From NCBI GenBank assembly GCA_022577435.1, contig JAKOON010000021.1:1924501-1988500 (forward strand): a DNA stretch of 64,000 bases, in the 5' to 3' direction. Below, one piece after another: positions 48,457-60,700 of this stretch. This DNA comes from Embiotoca jacksoni (taxonomy: Eukaryota; Chordata; Actinopteri; Embiotocidae). The first letter of the stretch is position 1. Every line of letters starts with the position of its first letter. Below the pieces are notes generated by a model. The model worked only from the letters and a program-made list of their open reading frames with translations. It did not search any database and was not told the origin of the DNA. A program made the translations under genes and the position numbers.

Positions 48457-51400
48457 TTTATTTAACCAGGTAATATCAATTGAGAACCAATTCTCATTTA
48501 CAATGATGACCTTTCTCTGTATGATCTAATTCATGGGGGGGATACAACAAAAATTTAACTCTTTGCAAATTCTTCATTTTAGTTGTACTAAATCATTTGA
48601 CAACGAATATCAATAAGTAAATGGAAACTAAGCTGGTCATAAACTCTTGTAAACTACCCGACAAGGTCTTTTATATTCTCACAAAGTAACCCTAAAACCT
48701 CCACTTCACGTCAAAGCTTAATCCCTCATAACGCTTGGCTTTTATTATTTTGCCTTGAGCATTCAGAGTTCCTTCATTATTAATGTCTTCTACTATGTGA
48801 CACTCATTTTTCAGAAATCAAAGCAGAAAGCTTTTTTAACTCAGCCTTTGAAAAGCGCAGACCTTTTTATTTTATTTCTAAATGATTGATGTATGTATTG
48901 TCTTTCTGTGGGCAGTAAAGAATTGTAGTCATATGTCGAAATGGCAGACCAGCAGATCCCACGAGCACATTCACGTTGTTGTTTAATATCACATGACTGT
49001 TTCATTCTCCTGGTAGGGATGGCATCATTCATACATGTTGACATTTAATAGTAATTCTGATTTGGTCATAAATAGTCTTCAATATTTATTACCAAATAAT
49101 TAAAAATGTCTAAATTTCTATTAGTTTCTTATAGTTTATTCAGATATTTCTATTAGTTTCTTTGTATGTCTGATTGTAGGAGCATACCCATGTCAGTGAT
49201 TTGTATTGTTGCTCAATATAATATAATAAATAACAAATTCATGATGTCCTTAATTAACTCAACTGAATTGTTTAATTTGTCCATTTTAGTTGAATAATAA
49301 TAGGAGTCTAAACTGATGAAAGATTCTAAAACAGGGGTGTCTCACCTTTTTTCCTCAGAGCTCCTTGATCTACCGGGTAGGTCGCAATTCACTGGTTGGA
49401 GACCTCTGTTCGAAACAAACATTTACTTGAGGTTATGATGTCATCTGTTTTTCCTACAACCTCTCTGCCTCAGGTTAACATTGTTTACTAGCAAGCGTCT
49501 GTCCCTGCAACTTTGGCAAGCACCGCACTCATTCGCAGTCAGTTTACGTTGTAGAGGTGTGGTCATAATCAATGAATTTATAGCAAAGATCTCAGGATGT
49601 AAGCCACATTAATTCTCCATTACACGCCTGATATTATAAGCAGTAATCGGTCTTAGTCACGTTTTCAGCTCAGGTCGATGGATGCTGCAACCTGCTGCTT
49701 GTGAAGCGTCACCACGTGGTCGGAGGATGTTGTATCAGATCTCATCGCATATTCACGATTTACCATTCACCATGTGGTTGAATAATTAATTTGACCAGAT
49801 CAAGAGGCTCTCTCACCTTTTCAACTATAAAGTAGGATGTTGGCATTGATGCTGTGAGTCAGGGATGTAGGCTCTTCCTGACACTCCACCAGATGTGATC
49901 AAGAAGGCCTGAATTCTGCACTGTGTTAAAAATACAACAGAGACTCTGCATGTCTGTAAGAAATGTGTTTCCGTCATGATGACAGTATGGTCTCTGTGGA
50001 GATCGTCAGAGGAGGCATATAGTCTTTGTCAGACTGGAAACCTGATGAGCTGCATTTCTGACTCATTTCTGACACTCAGCCTTCACCAAACAAGCAATGC
50101 CTCTTAAAAATCCAAATGGACCGGTGGAGGTTTTTTTTTTTGTCCTCAATAGCCTAAATTCATTTTGCTGTTTCTTTCATTTATAAAAGACAAACTTTTC
50201 TTTGCTCAAAGTTAACTTTCCAAACACACCAAAGAACCTTTTACCTTGAGGACAAGTATTAGTGGAGTTTTGAATGATATTGACGCTGACTGATAGACAG
50301 CCAGAAGCAACGACACAAGCATTCTGGTTCCAAATTGACAATATGTTTTTGTATGTGTTTCATTCGCCTGTGTAGGCGGTGTGGAGGACAACGTGCTGTG
50401 GATAGCCATGGCAGGGACTCATCAGATCTGGGCTTTGTTCCTAGCAGATGGAAAACTGCCCAAAGGAAGGTGAGAGACTCGTGCACGACCGCCATGACCA
50501 TTCGGCAGCAGCAACCCCCTCAAAACCACTGATAACATTTATATCTGGATGTGGTTATTATGCTTTTTTTTTTTTTTTTTTTTTTGAAGTAATGAAAAAA
50601 ACAGCATACATGTGACCGGCAAAATTACAAGAAATTAGTTAAATATTATCTAATAATATCTCTCCATTAATAAACAAATAAACAAATTCAACAGAGGGGA
50701 AGCCTAACATCATCAAAACATCCATGTTTATAATAAATATAGAGTCCGATTCTGTGCTTTATTTGATCTCCGCGTATCCTGCAATGTAGCTCGGTGTTTT
50801 CTTGTTATCTTCTATCTTGCAAATTTAACAGTGAGTCGAAGGCAGGGACGTGCGTGCGATGGGCCGGCAGCGGCAGCGAAGAGAACAGAAACAACGCGTA
50901 CCCCCACAAGGCCGGCTTCGCTCAGCCTTCAGGCCTGGCCGCAGCCCCAGAGGAGCCCTGGAGCTGCCTGTACGTGGCCGACAGTGAAAGCAGCACCATC
51001 CGCACGCTGGCGCTGAAAGACGGAGCCGTCAAGTTGCTGGTTGGGGGGGAGAGAGACCCGCTGGTGGGTGTACGGTAGATGATGGATGGAGTAATAAATT
51101 GCGGGAAAAGTTATCTTTTTCTGCCATTTATCTTTTCCTTTCTTCCGATGGATACTCTAGTTTAGAGGTCTTCAACAGGGGGTCCGCAGAGGTACTGCAG
51201 GGGGTTCACTGGGCACCGGTTCACTCACAGCGCGAGACTAGCCTGGACATGTCCCTCCAAGCCTCCTGCATTCCTCCAGTTTAATATAAAACGCAATTTT
51301 ATATAATATATATAGTAAGGGGTCCTTGCTCCATCTCTCTATCAGTTTGGAGGTCCTTGGCCTGAAACATGTTCGAGTTTGTTTTCTTTACGTTATAATG

Positions 51401-54041
51401 GTCAGGTGGTTTATAACAATTGGATTTAAACAAACCAGCCACAGAGAGCAAGCAACAATTGAATCCCAAGTGGCTAAATCATCACTCTTTGGATGATTTA
51501 GGGTCCATTAATGCCATAGATGTTTTTGTCCATTTTAGTGCCTGTGAAAAAGGAGAATTTATAATCCAGTGATTTCTATACAAGAATACAGTGAAAACCA
51601 GTTTGAAAAGAAGGTGGAGGAAATTAAAATTCAATTTTTCAAGCAGCCTCTAAGACTTGAATAACCTTGTGCAAGTACTTTCAATGATAATATGTCCTGT
51701 ACCTGCCGCAATACATCAACAGAAAAGACAGGATGTAAAACCTGCGCATTAATGTACCACATTTCCAGCCTCTCAAAACTCTCAAAAAACTCCTGATTCA
51801 GGACTGTTTTCCTATAAATAGAAAATGTTGGTTTAACCCCCAAAAAATACAAAAATAAACACAGCCTCCCTTTGTTGCTGAAGCAAACCCTGAAAAACAA
51901 TTTTTGGTCATGTGTTAATGTCCTTCCAGCCACTTTGTTTTTTTTTTTTCATGCCACACTGATTTATTTTTTATGGTCCCTGGAGCTTTAAAGCTCCTAT
52001 AAGAATAACAAGTAATGAACTAGAAGGTCGTACAGAGTTTATTCATGGTGGCGAAGAGCCAGAAAAATACATAAATGTAAAGTCTGCGGTCCACAAACAT
52101 TTACCCCATTAAACTGAAGAGACAGAAACTTTAAAGAGGATTAAAGCTGTGACACTTAAATGTGCATCCGAGGCAACACTTTTCATGTCTGTGCTGCTAT
52201 TGTCACCATATTTGCATCAGCACATTGTATCAGGCAATTTACCTATTAATTCCCCAGTTCCTTGAATATTTTTGTCTCTTACTGTGCTGCTCTAATTCTA
52301 TTCTTACTAACCTTCCTAGGATGATTTTCAGTGTCCTGAGATGCTTAAGAAGAGAGTATAATTTGATGACATACCGCGGTCAATATTGTAGCAGGAAACA
52401 GGATTTATTCGCTTTAATACAGTTAGCTAAGCTCTATCAACTGTGCGACACAGTGTTTAAAATTTTTAAGAAAAAGTTTGATATTTTGCTAAATACAGTA
52501 GCTCTCTTTCACATCAAGACTTAATACCACTACCACATATCTGTATTAAGTTATAGTTGGCGGCTGGTTAGTTTAGCAGAACACAAAGATTGGAAACGGG
52601 GGGAGGGGGGGGGTAGTCGGCTTGTCTGTAACTAAGGCTTTATCACATTTGCCTACCAGCCTCTCTAAAGCATACTGACAAACTCGTTGTTTGGAAGGTT
52701 TGAAAAACAAGATATGAAGTAGTCGAATGTTGAGTTTTTTTTCTTCCCTATTTGATAAATGGTCCTCATAGTGAGGGCTGGCTCAGGTGACCCTGCTGCT
52801 GGAGGCTTAGGTTGCGACATTTTTATCTTTTTTTTAACATTGATGTTTCAATGTTGTGGTGTGTGCTGGTAATAAAAGGTAATAAACCTTTGCTTACGGT
52901 ATGTTATTTTGTAATTGTAAAGTGTTTCGTGACCATGTGGTGTGTTGATTCTACACTTTGACTTGGATTGGATTTGGTTTAGGTTGATTCAGATTGATTT
53001 GAGGTGATGATGCATAAAGAACGAGAGGCAGGCCAGCGGTTTCTTACTGCGTTGATTCTACGCCAAGTTAACCGTCTGCTGGTTGAAGCTTCATATTTAC
53101 ATGAATAATTAATACTGATCTTGTCATCTAACTCTTTGCAAGAAAACCAATTAACATAATTCCCAAAATGCCAAACTGTTACTTCAGCCCTTGCCCATTT
53201 TTTGGTCACAATTTTTGTCTTTAAACCGGCATTCATTTAAACTGACATTTTTTCCAAATTAAAAGTAAGTAAAGTAAAAGTATCCGAGTTAATGTTTTCG
53301 CCAAAGAAATGTTCCCCTTTTGTTCTGCTTCAGTTCAATTTGCGCTGCCGAGAGATCTCCCCTCCCTGCTAGCAGCAGCCTCCCTGCTGCAGTGAGGGTG
53401 AACATCTTGAGCACATGTAAACACACGAGCATTTGAAACGACTGCAAGTTCAGAAACAGATTTTTTTTTTTTCCCATAGATTTTTATTTTTTCATTTCCA
53501 GCCGCTGATGTTGGCACTGTGCAGCTGTGGAGAGTCAGTGAGCCGTAGACAATCATGAGACTTTTAGTAAGATTGTTGTCTTTTGTCTTTTGAGCCGAGT
53601 GATACAGAATGTAAAGCTATCTATTTCAATCCTTCCCAATTTGTTACAAATTGGTTGTTGATTGGCTATAATAGTGTTTTATCTGCTCGGGTCATGTTGA
53701 AAACTAATTACTTGTGCATAATTATAATGATAAATTGTATAAATATTATGCTACTGTTTGTAATATTTGAACGGCACTTATCACAAATGTTATTGTACTT
53801 TTCTTCAAAAGCTTTTAAGAATGAGTCACTGGACAATTATTTTTAATTGTCACTAATGTGATCGAAAGATCTTGCCAGTGTTTCGGACAAATGTGACGCA
53901 TTCTTTCTCTTTGAGTTTTGGTACGGTATAAATTATTCAGAGACCCCCTAAGATAAACTATTTTTGCTTCTATGTTTTTATTTCATGAGATCTTCTAATG
54001 GAAACTGTTCGTTAATTGTAAAGAAAAGGCTTCAACTTTCT

Positions 54042-54072
<31 letters not shown>

Positions 54073-54808
54073 GTTAAAGGCATTTTACAATTTTAGATTG
54101 GATGTTCAATTCTTTGACTCGTTGTAAGCTGAGACATCGGGGTCACAATTTGTGACACAGTTTGGGCATTTTTTTTTTTTTGTTATGTATTTTTGTCTTT
54201 ACTTGATCTCTTCTGAATGTTTTGTTTTCTTTGAACCAGAACCTCTTTGCTTTTGGGGATGTAGACGGTAAAGGAGTAGAAGCCAAACTGCAGCATCCTC
54301 TCGGTGTTGCCTGGGCTACTGAACAAAGCCTGCTCTATGTGGCCGACTCCTACAATCACAAGGTAACTGAGGCACGTCACATGGCTGCAACTCAAAGCAA
54401 AGTATTGTGCTCCCGCTTAATGCTTCTGTTGTCACTGTGGGTTCCTTCAGCTTGTTGAGTGGATCGGCAAATCGTTAGAATTTTCTGTTGATTTAATACC
54501 CTGCGGGGAACATGCAGAACTTGAACTTTTTTTTTGAATAGCCCTCATTTGGTTTTTTTTGGTTGTGTCTACGTTCCTTTGATCGTAATCAGATCAAGGT
54601 GGTGGATCCAAAGGCAAAGCAGTGTAGGACGTTAGCAGGGACAGGAGAGGCTGGAGATGCTCTGGGCCCTGACTTCAACAAATCCTGCTTCAATGAACCC
54701 GGAGGAATCTGCGTTGGCGACGGCGGGAAGCTGCTTTACGTTGCCGACACCAACAACCACCAAGTCAAAGTGCTGGACCTGGCCTCCAAGACTGTCTCAC
54801 TGGTGGGT

Positions 54809-54893
<85 letters not shown>

Positions 54894-57760
54894 GCGTGCG
54901 TTTGTTACATGTCCAACCTTCAGAAAGTACTTCACACTTTGCCCGTGTTTGAGTAATTCATCTTCCCTAAATGCTTTTGCACTCTTGAGCGTTTGGGTAA
55001 AAGGTGACAAAGACGGGACATTTGTAAGTGTCGGTGGTTCTTCTTTACTCCAGCTGTTCAAATCTTTCTCTCGTCCAGTTCCACGTGACCACTGACAGCA
55101 CAGACTCGGTGTCCACTAAGTCTTCGAGGCCTACCAAAGCCCCCGCGCTGCCTAAATCAGCTGCCAGGAAAGAAATGCCACCAGTGGCGGTGTCCGCAGG
55201 CCAGACCGTCACCATGTCACTGACGGTCTCACTTCCGGAAGGAGCCAAACTCACCGAAGAAGCACCGAGCTGCTGGGCGCTGTCAGCTGAGGGTGAGACC
55301 AAGTTCAATCATTGTTACAAAGGTTGTTTTTTTTTTCTGATTGAGCCTGTAAGTATGTTACAATAACATTACTGCTGTAGTAGTACGAGACTCGTATTTT
55401 AAAAAGATGGACAGTCTCCAGGTTTGAAAAGCGAAAGCCCGTTTCCACACTTCAAGAAATAGCTGCTTTTGCGAAAGTGCACGTGTCTGCTGCCGAGAGA
55501 GGCGTGATTAACTCGTATTCAGGATAGACCTACTGTTGTTTTCAAAAGTATCATTGCAACCTGAGCTTGTGCTGCACATTTATAATGGCCCCGTTGTGGG
55601 AGTGATCCTCTCATTCACTCCCACCAGCCTTTATTTCGGTCTGTGAGCCATAATTCTGTCAAAACAATAAGTGAATGATGCCTAACCGTGGTGCCATTTT
55701 CACTGCACAACACACAGATTCTCACCCCGCCGGCCCATGTCGGGGGGGGGGGAACTGAAGTTCTAGTATTTAATGGTGCTCATTTTTCCTCATGCTACTG
55801 TAATCAACCGTATTCTGGGGATCGAGTGCGAAGCGATTTGGATGTCATGTCAGTGACGGTTGATGGTCCGTTCATTAGGTTTGGAACTAAAGTGTTTCCA
55901 TCATTCAGAGCGATGCAGCGTGTAGTCAGCGATATCAGCGGGCTATTTTTAGAGCGTTTCGATAAGACGACATGCCTTGGATCACATAATTAGCTACCGG
56001 GCTATGTTACGTGATCCCCGCTGTCCCATTATATCCAGTCTAGACTTAAGCTGATCAGATCAGAGCAGAGGCAAGAATTTTAATGGATCAAGTTAAAAGT
56101 CCCTGCCAAATCTAAATTGTTTTTTAGTGGCTTTTCAAAAATGGCTTCCCTGGGACCTCGTGTCAGACATCAGCTTCATTAATCACCGCTGGCACGGATT
56201 TCGTCGTCTCTCCAGCCTAATATTTTCTCACAGTTTTCTGTCGGACTTTCATTCATCTCTCGGTGGTCTTGTCTCTTCAGATGTGCGTTTGTTTCTAAAA
56301 AAAAATATCCTCCGTATTTCAGACGCTTAATGTCCTCGCCCTTACGTCAACTGATTCGGTGAGGTTATGTAGGTTTTAGGTTAATATTTCAGCGGACTCA
56401 ATTTTAGCGGTGCTGTGTAATGCTCAGGCTCGGGCCGATCTGCTCCTCATGCTGCACAGTCCCGCACTCGCCAACACACGCTGATGCCAGGCAGACAATT
56501 CTCATAAAAGCACAGTGTGCTGCTATTCCTGAGAGTATGGCGGCACCGCGACTGATACGGGTCCAAACTATGGATTGGTCTCATTTTCAGCGCCGTTGGC
56601 AGTGAATGCCTGGGGAGGGCTGGAGATATTTATTCAATTCTGTATCTACAACTATTGAATGGATTGCCGTGAAACTTCGTGCAGATATTTGTGGTCCCCG
56701 GAGGGTCGGTGTTTCCTGATGACTTGGATAATGGCCTGACTTTTCACGTGGAGTATCGCCAGCAGTTTGATTTCGAGACAAACACCGAGTGGATTTGGCT
56801 CAGACATTTATGCTGCCCCCAGGTTGAATTGTAATAACGTCAGTGGTCACTTTAACCGTTCTCATAGCGGCATCGTCAGGTCAACATTTGACTTGGTTTA
56901 TGACCAGATATTTGACGTTGGCATGCTGGCAGTAGCATTTAGCTCAAAGCACTTCTGCATCTAAGTAGGTAAATGTGAAAAAAAAAAAAAAATATGTAGC
57001 GCTTTTCACAGTTAAAGTCACGAAGTACGTCACAAAGGCAAACGACATACAAAAAAAAAAAGAGTTCAAGAAGATAAAGGGACAACCCCAGCCACAACTA
57101 AAAGCCCATTCTTATTTGCTTTGAGTTGTAAAAGCCAAGATAACCGCAAACCCGAGTTAAAAGTGGGGTTGGATATTATCTGCAAATAGATGATACGGAA
57201 TGTGAAAACTATTTATGATCTGTACCAAGAGCAACACATAAAAAGAATAACGGGCCCTGAAATCGAGCCCTGCGGGACAACACAAGCCAGCGGAGGCGAA
57301 TCGGACACAGAGTTTCCAACGGAGACGGCATCACACAGCTGCCCGGGCAGCTGCAGACTCTTTGATCACTTCATCCGTTCCTTAATTCATTCCTTGTCTT
57401 ATTCCCATTTAACCGAGTCTTGTGGACTTAATATGCTTCTCGTTCTATTTGACATTTGATTTAGTCCTTTTTGACAGCGTTTCCTGTTTCTTCCTAGGTA
57501 ATGAGTTGCTGCTCGACGGTCCGGTGATCACTGGCGACATTGTGGATCTTTCGCAGCCCCTCTGCGTCTCAGCCAGACTTCCGGCTGCTGTGAAGGAGCC
57601 GAACAGCAGTCCCGGCCTCACTTTGGGTGTTTGGGTATACTACTGTACGGACGCAGGTAAAGCCTGTATGATGAAGGCAGCCTCGTTTTACCAGCCTCTT
57701 CAGATAAGTGCCAGTCCCGGAGAGGGAGAGGTCACTGTGGCGCTGGCTCATGCTTTCTAA
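38623..57760 (+). CDS. nhlrc2: nhlrc2, NHL repeat-containing protein 2, 12 coding exons, 719 aa
   Basis: Exons: 38623-38785, 40522-40674, 45304-45353, 46152-46557, 47458-47579, 47663-47792, 50376-50469, 50832-51063, 54240-54362, 54593-54802, 55079-55292, 57498-57760 (TAA 57758-57760). The frame is continuous (2160 nt) and human NHLRC2 has 726 residues. The N-terminal part is a TlpA-like thioredoxin fold with DFFTYCCINCMHILPDL (C85-x-x-C88) and GVHSAKFPNEK, then CWPTLVLLGPRGN. The NHL beta-propeller follows, with blades marked by VADTGHHRV, YVADTENHLIRK, IAMAGTHQIW, YVADSESSTIR, YVADSYNHK and YVADTNNHQVKV. The C-terminus is a beta-rich domain ending VYYCTDAGKACMMK and LAHAF. In mammals loss of NHLRC2 causes a severe fibrotic and neurological disease and the protein is linked to phagocytosis and actin control; its reaction is not settled. 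Intron 2 is 4.6 kb and intron 5 only 83 bp. The exon 11 acceptor TCGTCCAG was chosen because CTCCAG upstream leads to a stop. Confidence 0.95.
38890..38925 (+). repeat. (CA)n microsatellite in nhlrc2 intron 1
   Basis: About 18 CA units located 105 bp into the first intron. Confidence 0.95.
42880..42926 (+). repeat. (AC)n microsatellite in nhlrc2 intron 2
   Basis: About 22 AC units ending in CGCGCGC, which is prone to Z-DNA. Confidence 0.95.
43154..43184 (+). repeat. 31-base poly(G) run
   Basis: Thirty-one consecutive G residues, followed by GGTTGGTTGG-type sequence, in nhlrc2 intron 2. This is an unusually long G run and a strong candidate for G-quadruplex formation or assembly error. Confidence 0.93.
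43294..43320 (+). repeat. (AT)n microsatellite
   Basis: About 12 AT units in nhlrc2 intron 2. Confidence 0.9.
43632..43800 (+). repeat. dispersed fish repeat fragment (GGCCAAGGAAGAACCCATTA type)
   Basis: The words CCTCCACCAAGGAGGTCATG, GATTTTCATGAAACTTGGTG and GGCCAAGGAAGAACCCATTA are, as I remember, a dispersed repeat found in many teleosts. It lies in nhlrc2 intron 2 and has no coding potential. I did not search a database. Confidence 0.5.
48131..48175 (+). repeat. short repeat tail (ACTTTATTAATCCCCGAGGG type)
   Basis: The phrase ACTTTATTAATCCCCGAGGG with GAAAT after it is a recurrent 3' tail of retroposons in teleost genomes, as I remember. It lies in nhlrc2 intron 6. Confidence 0.4.
48421..48515 (+). 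repeat. poly(T) run plus TTTATTTAACCAGGTAATA-type repeat tail
   Basis: About 33 T are followed by a sequence resembling the end of a retroposon widely dispersed in teleosts. With the T-run upstream, the insert would be on the minus strand. Confidence 0.45.
49333..49425. mobile_element. possible small hAT-like non-autonomous element
   Basis: The stretch opens with CAGGGGTGTCTCACC and closes near GGAGACCTCTG. CAGGGGTG-type terminal inverted repeats are typical of hAT elements. There is no coding sequence, and target duplications are not clear. Confidence 0.35.
50563..50586 (+). repeat. poly(T) run in nhlrc2 intron 7
   Basis: About 23 consecutive T between exons 7 and 8. Confidence 0.85.
51160..51375. 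mobile_element. hAT-type MITE fragment (AGGTCTTCAACAGGGGGTCC)
   Basis: The left part TTAGAGGTCTTCAACAGGGG with GTCCGCAGAGG after it, and the right part GTCCTTGGCCTGAAACATG, match a non-autonomous hAT-like element that I remember as frequent in percomorphs. The right terminus has diverged from the inverted complement of the left. It lies in nhlrc2 intron 8. Confidence 0.45.
54044..54072 (+). repeat. poly(T) run in nhlrc2 intron 8
   Basis: About 29 T, roughly 170 bp before the acceptor of exon 9. Confidence 0.85.
54803..54892 (+). repeat. (GT)n microsatellite beginning at an nhlrc2 splice donor
   Basis: The intron starts GTGGGTGGGTG and runs directly into about 40 GT units. Splice donor and microsatellite are continuous, so repeat-length changes occur right at the exon 10 border. 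Confidence 0.95.
56630..56905 (+). repeat. dispersed percomorph repeat (GGATTGCCGTGAAACTTCGT type)
   Basis: Two related segments occur, one with ACTATTGAATGGATTGCCGT and AAACTTCGTGCAGATATT, the other with GAATTGTAATAACGTCAGTG. These echo a repeat that I remember as very common in spiny-rayed fishes. It lies in the last nhlrc2 intron. Confidence 0.5.
57000..57310 (+). repeat. dispersed repeat fragment (GAGCCCTGCGGGACAACACA type)
   Basis: The phrases GGGCCCTGAAATCGAGCCCT and GCGGGACAACACAAGCC, with GTTGGATATTATCTGCAAAT, resemble a long non-coding repeat dispersed in percomorph genomes. It may belong to the same broad class as the fragment at 24690-25030. Confidence 0.45.
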
Positions 57761-60700
57761 AACCACCTACACGACTTTGCCAAAATAACTCCAATAACTT
57801 TCCATTGTGTGGAGAGGTCAAGCCTCGGCTAAAGAGAGCTCATGTTCTGAAAGAAGAAAGCAGATTGTTTGCGACATTCACTTTTGACAAAAAATGCAAT
57901 TCGGGGCAAACCTGATTTTCAGGAGAATTTTATTTCAAACTACTCAGATGACATAATGCATCAGTGCTGTAATGTTCCAGACAGTTATTGATAGGTATGC
58001 GAGTAGTTCCATCTCCTGCAGTCTTATAAAGACTGTACACAAAACAGAACATCAGCCTAATAATCTACGTCTTTCAGATACGATATTTATTTAACAAAGA
58101 TGGGTTGTACTAATTGCAAGAAACATTTTCACATTATTAAAAGGACAGTTTTTAGATAAATAATAATAATAATAAAAAAGTTCCACTCCTTGTTAATCTC
58201 TTACTTAAAAAGCACAAGACTAAATAATGCAGGAAAATAAAAAGATGTTCTTTGAATTTAATGAGAAACCTAATCAATTACGACCATCTAATTGACAGGT
58301 GATGGTGATGGTGCGAGTGATGGACACTCAAACTATAAATAAAGACATTTTCTGTCACATGCTGTGGGAAACAAATTACTTGCAAATATTGACAACAAAG
58401 TAAAAGCAAAAACCTCTGATAAGCTTTATATTTTCACTACAACTGCCAGATGCCTGTGAATTTGAAAGACACAACGATGTTGTAAAAAAACTCCCAAAAA
58501 GGAATTATTTAACAGTTTCCTTTTGAAGAAATAGCAGAAACAGTCTGTTTGTGTTTGAAGCCATTTCTCACATGAATTATTAGAACTTTTCCTTTAGTCG
58601 TATTAGTAATTACATAGTAGGAAGATCAGTTTTATTCAGCCTTTGGCTGCAAAAGCATTACTTTTGAATGCTAATATCAAGTTACAGACAATTTCTCAAA
58701 ATTATATGGAAATCACAAAACGATTACGAGGATAAGAGACTAAAAATCTCCAATCTTTCATTTCATCTCAGTCAAGTGATAAGTAGTAGGTGGAAAGATA
58801 TGAAGCTTATATCTCTATGCCGTTTGAGAAATTATCTATGCAAAGAATCACATTTGTTATTATCATTATTATGTTTAAAATCTTCTATCGCCAGAGTATT
58901 AATTCAAATCTTCACTTTGTACTTTTTTTTTTTTTCAGTACACACTCATCAAGCTTCCATAAATATTTCTCCATAGATGCGTGTCGCCACAGACCGAATA
59001 GTCTTAAGCTGTTGAGAAAATTCGCTGTCTCAAAGGCGCCCCTCGTGAACGACAGCCCTGTTCTGTGTCCTCTCTCTGTTTGGCTGATTATTACTTTTGA
59101 TTATGATTATTTATGCTACAAGGTGCTCCTTTGCTGCGGACTGTAAAATATAACTATTATCTAAGTCGTGAATACAGTGCCTGTTTTCAATGAGGGGGAG
59201 GCGGCTTCTTGAACTGATGAAACCGACTGACTGCTGCTTTAGCTGCACACTGTGGGATATTGTATTAGGAAAGCAAAGACTCATTAAAATGAAGCATTTT
59301 TACACTCCGTCTCTTCTCCACAAAGGGAACATAATATGAAAGGGATGCTCTACTAACGAGCTACTGTATCACCGAGAGGGATTTGTTGTGTAATATAATA
59401 TGACGATGCGGAAATGGAGTTTTTTTTTTTCCTTGTAGGTTTTCAAAGTTATGAGCTGTTGTCAGAAACGGGCTTACGAGTGTTTGGCTTATCATCGCCG
59501 TCATCGTGCCTGTCAAACTGCTTTATTTGGTTTGGATCGTTCGGCCCAAGTGACTTCGGAAGAAGCGTCGCTGTATTGATGGTGTAAACTGATTACACTT
59601 TCACTGTACGACTAAGCAATACCAATAGAGTTCCTTAATGGGGGAGAAGTTATTTATTTCAAATGAACTGCAGAGGTTTTGTCAGTGTATTTTCTCAGCT
59701 TTGATATCCCACCGGCATTTTTTAATGAACAGTAATAAGCTTGAGTGGCAATAAGTTCTTTCCGGGCCCGTGTTTGCTTTTGTCTTCAAGGGACCGGCTT
59801 TTCAATGTTGCACTTTGAGATGCAGGACAGCAAGGAAAAAACTAATAAAGCATTTTTTTCTTTTAATCGAGTCTGGTTTGTATGCGAGTGAGCGTGTCCT
59901 ACAAAGTCCTGAACTGCATAGCTGCCATCCCTTCAAATTCTTCTCGACTCTCTTCACATATTTCCAGCCTTTTGAGAATCAGGTCATTTAGCATAAAATC
60001 AATTTCTACATTTATAAACTGAAAGACCGCAGCTCTGCTATGAGAGATGTTATCAAAAGCTTCACTAATGAGCTCTCCCCCTCCGTGGATTCGTCACAAT
60101 GCCAGGTTACATGGGAGATGACCCCAGATGGAAGACTTCCTGTCTGCGACATGCGGTAAATACCTTTTCATTTGTCTCGTTCCTTTAACAAAGAAGAAGT
60201 TACAACTCCAGTCCAGTTTCGGCCATGAACAGTCATAAACAGCAGCCTTAAAAAAGCGAGTCTGCATGCTTCAATGAAGTGAAGAAAGCACAGACTCGCG
60301 TGGGGTTCTCGGTCAGCGACCATGTGACATCTTTGTATTCCAAGACGACGCATAAGCTCACTTAACCAGCGTTTTATTGTCACTACGTCCTGTAGGAAGT
60401 TTTTGTTTTCATGCTTTTAAGATTCATCGACCCCAAAGCGCTGCCCTAATTAGAAAAATCAAAACGCAATGACGGGTAAGAAAAACAAGTTTTCTTGGAA
60501 GTGATTATTCAAATTATCCTGAGAAAACACAAACTACCTTTCAGGCAAGGATGAGTCATCAATTATCAGTCCAATACACCGGATTAGATAGAGGACAAAT
60601 AAACACTTAAACAGCAAGGCTGGAACTGTTTATATTTCTCTCGTCAATAAATAACATGATAAATACCCAGAGCAGCTACGCGTTAGTCCGTCTCTCAACA

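Noticed and set aside
52162..52524. 120-codon frame in nhlrc2 intron 8
   Set aside because: Cys/Leu-rich text from AT-rich DNA, without splice support or similarity.
55028..55078. Earlier acceptor (CTCCAG) for nhlrc2 exon 11
   Set aside because: In the required phase it runs into a stop shortly after, while the acceptor at 55078 gives the open frame that fits the family.
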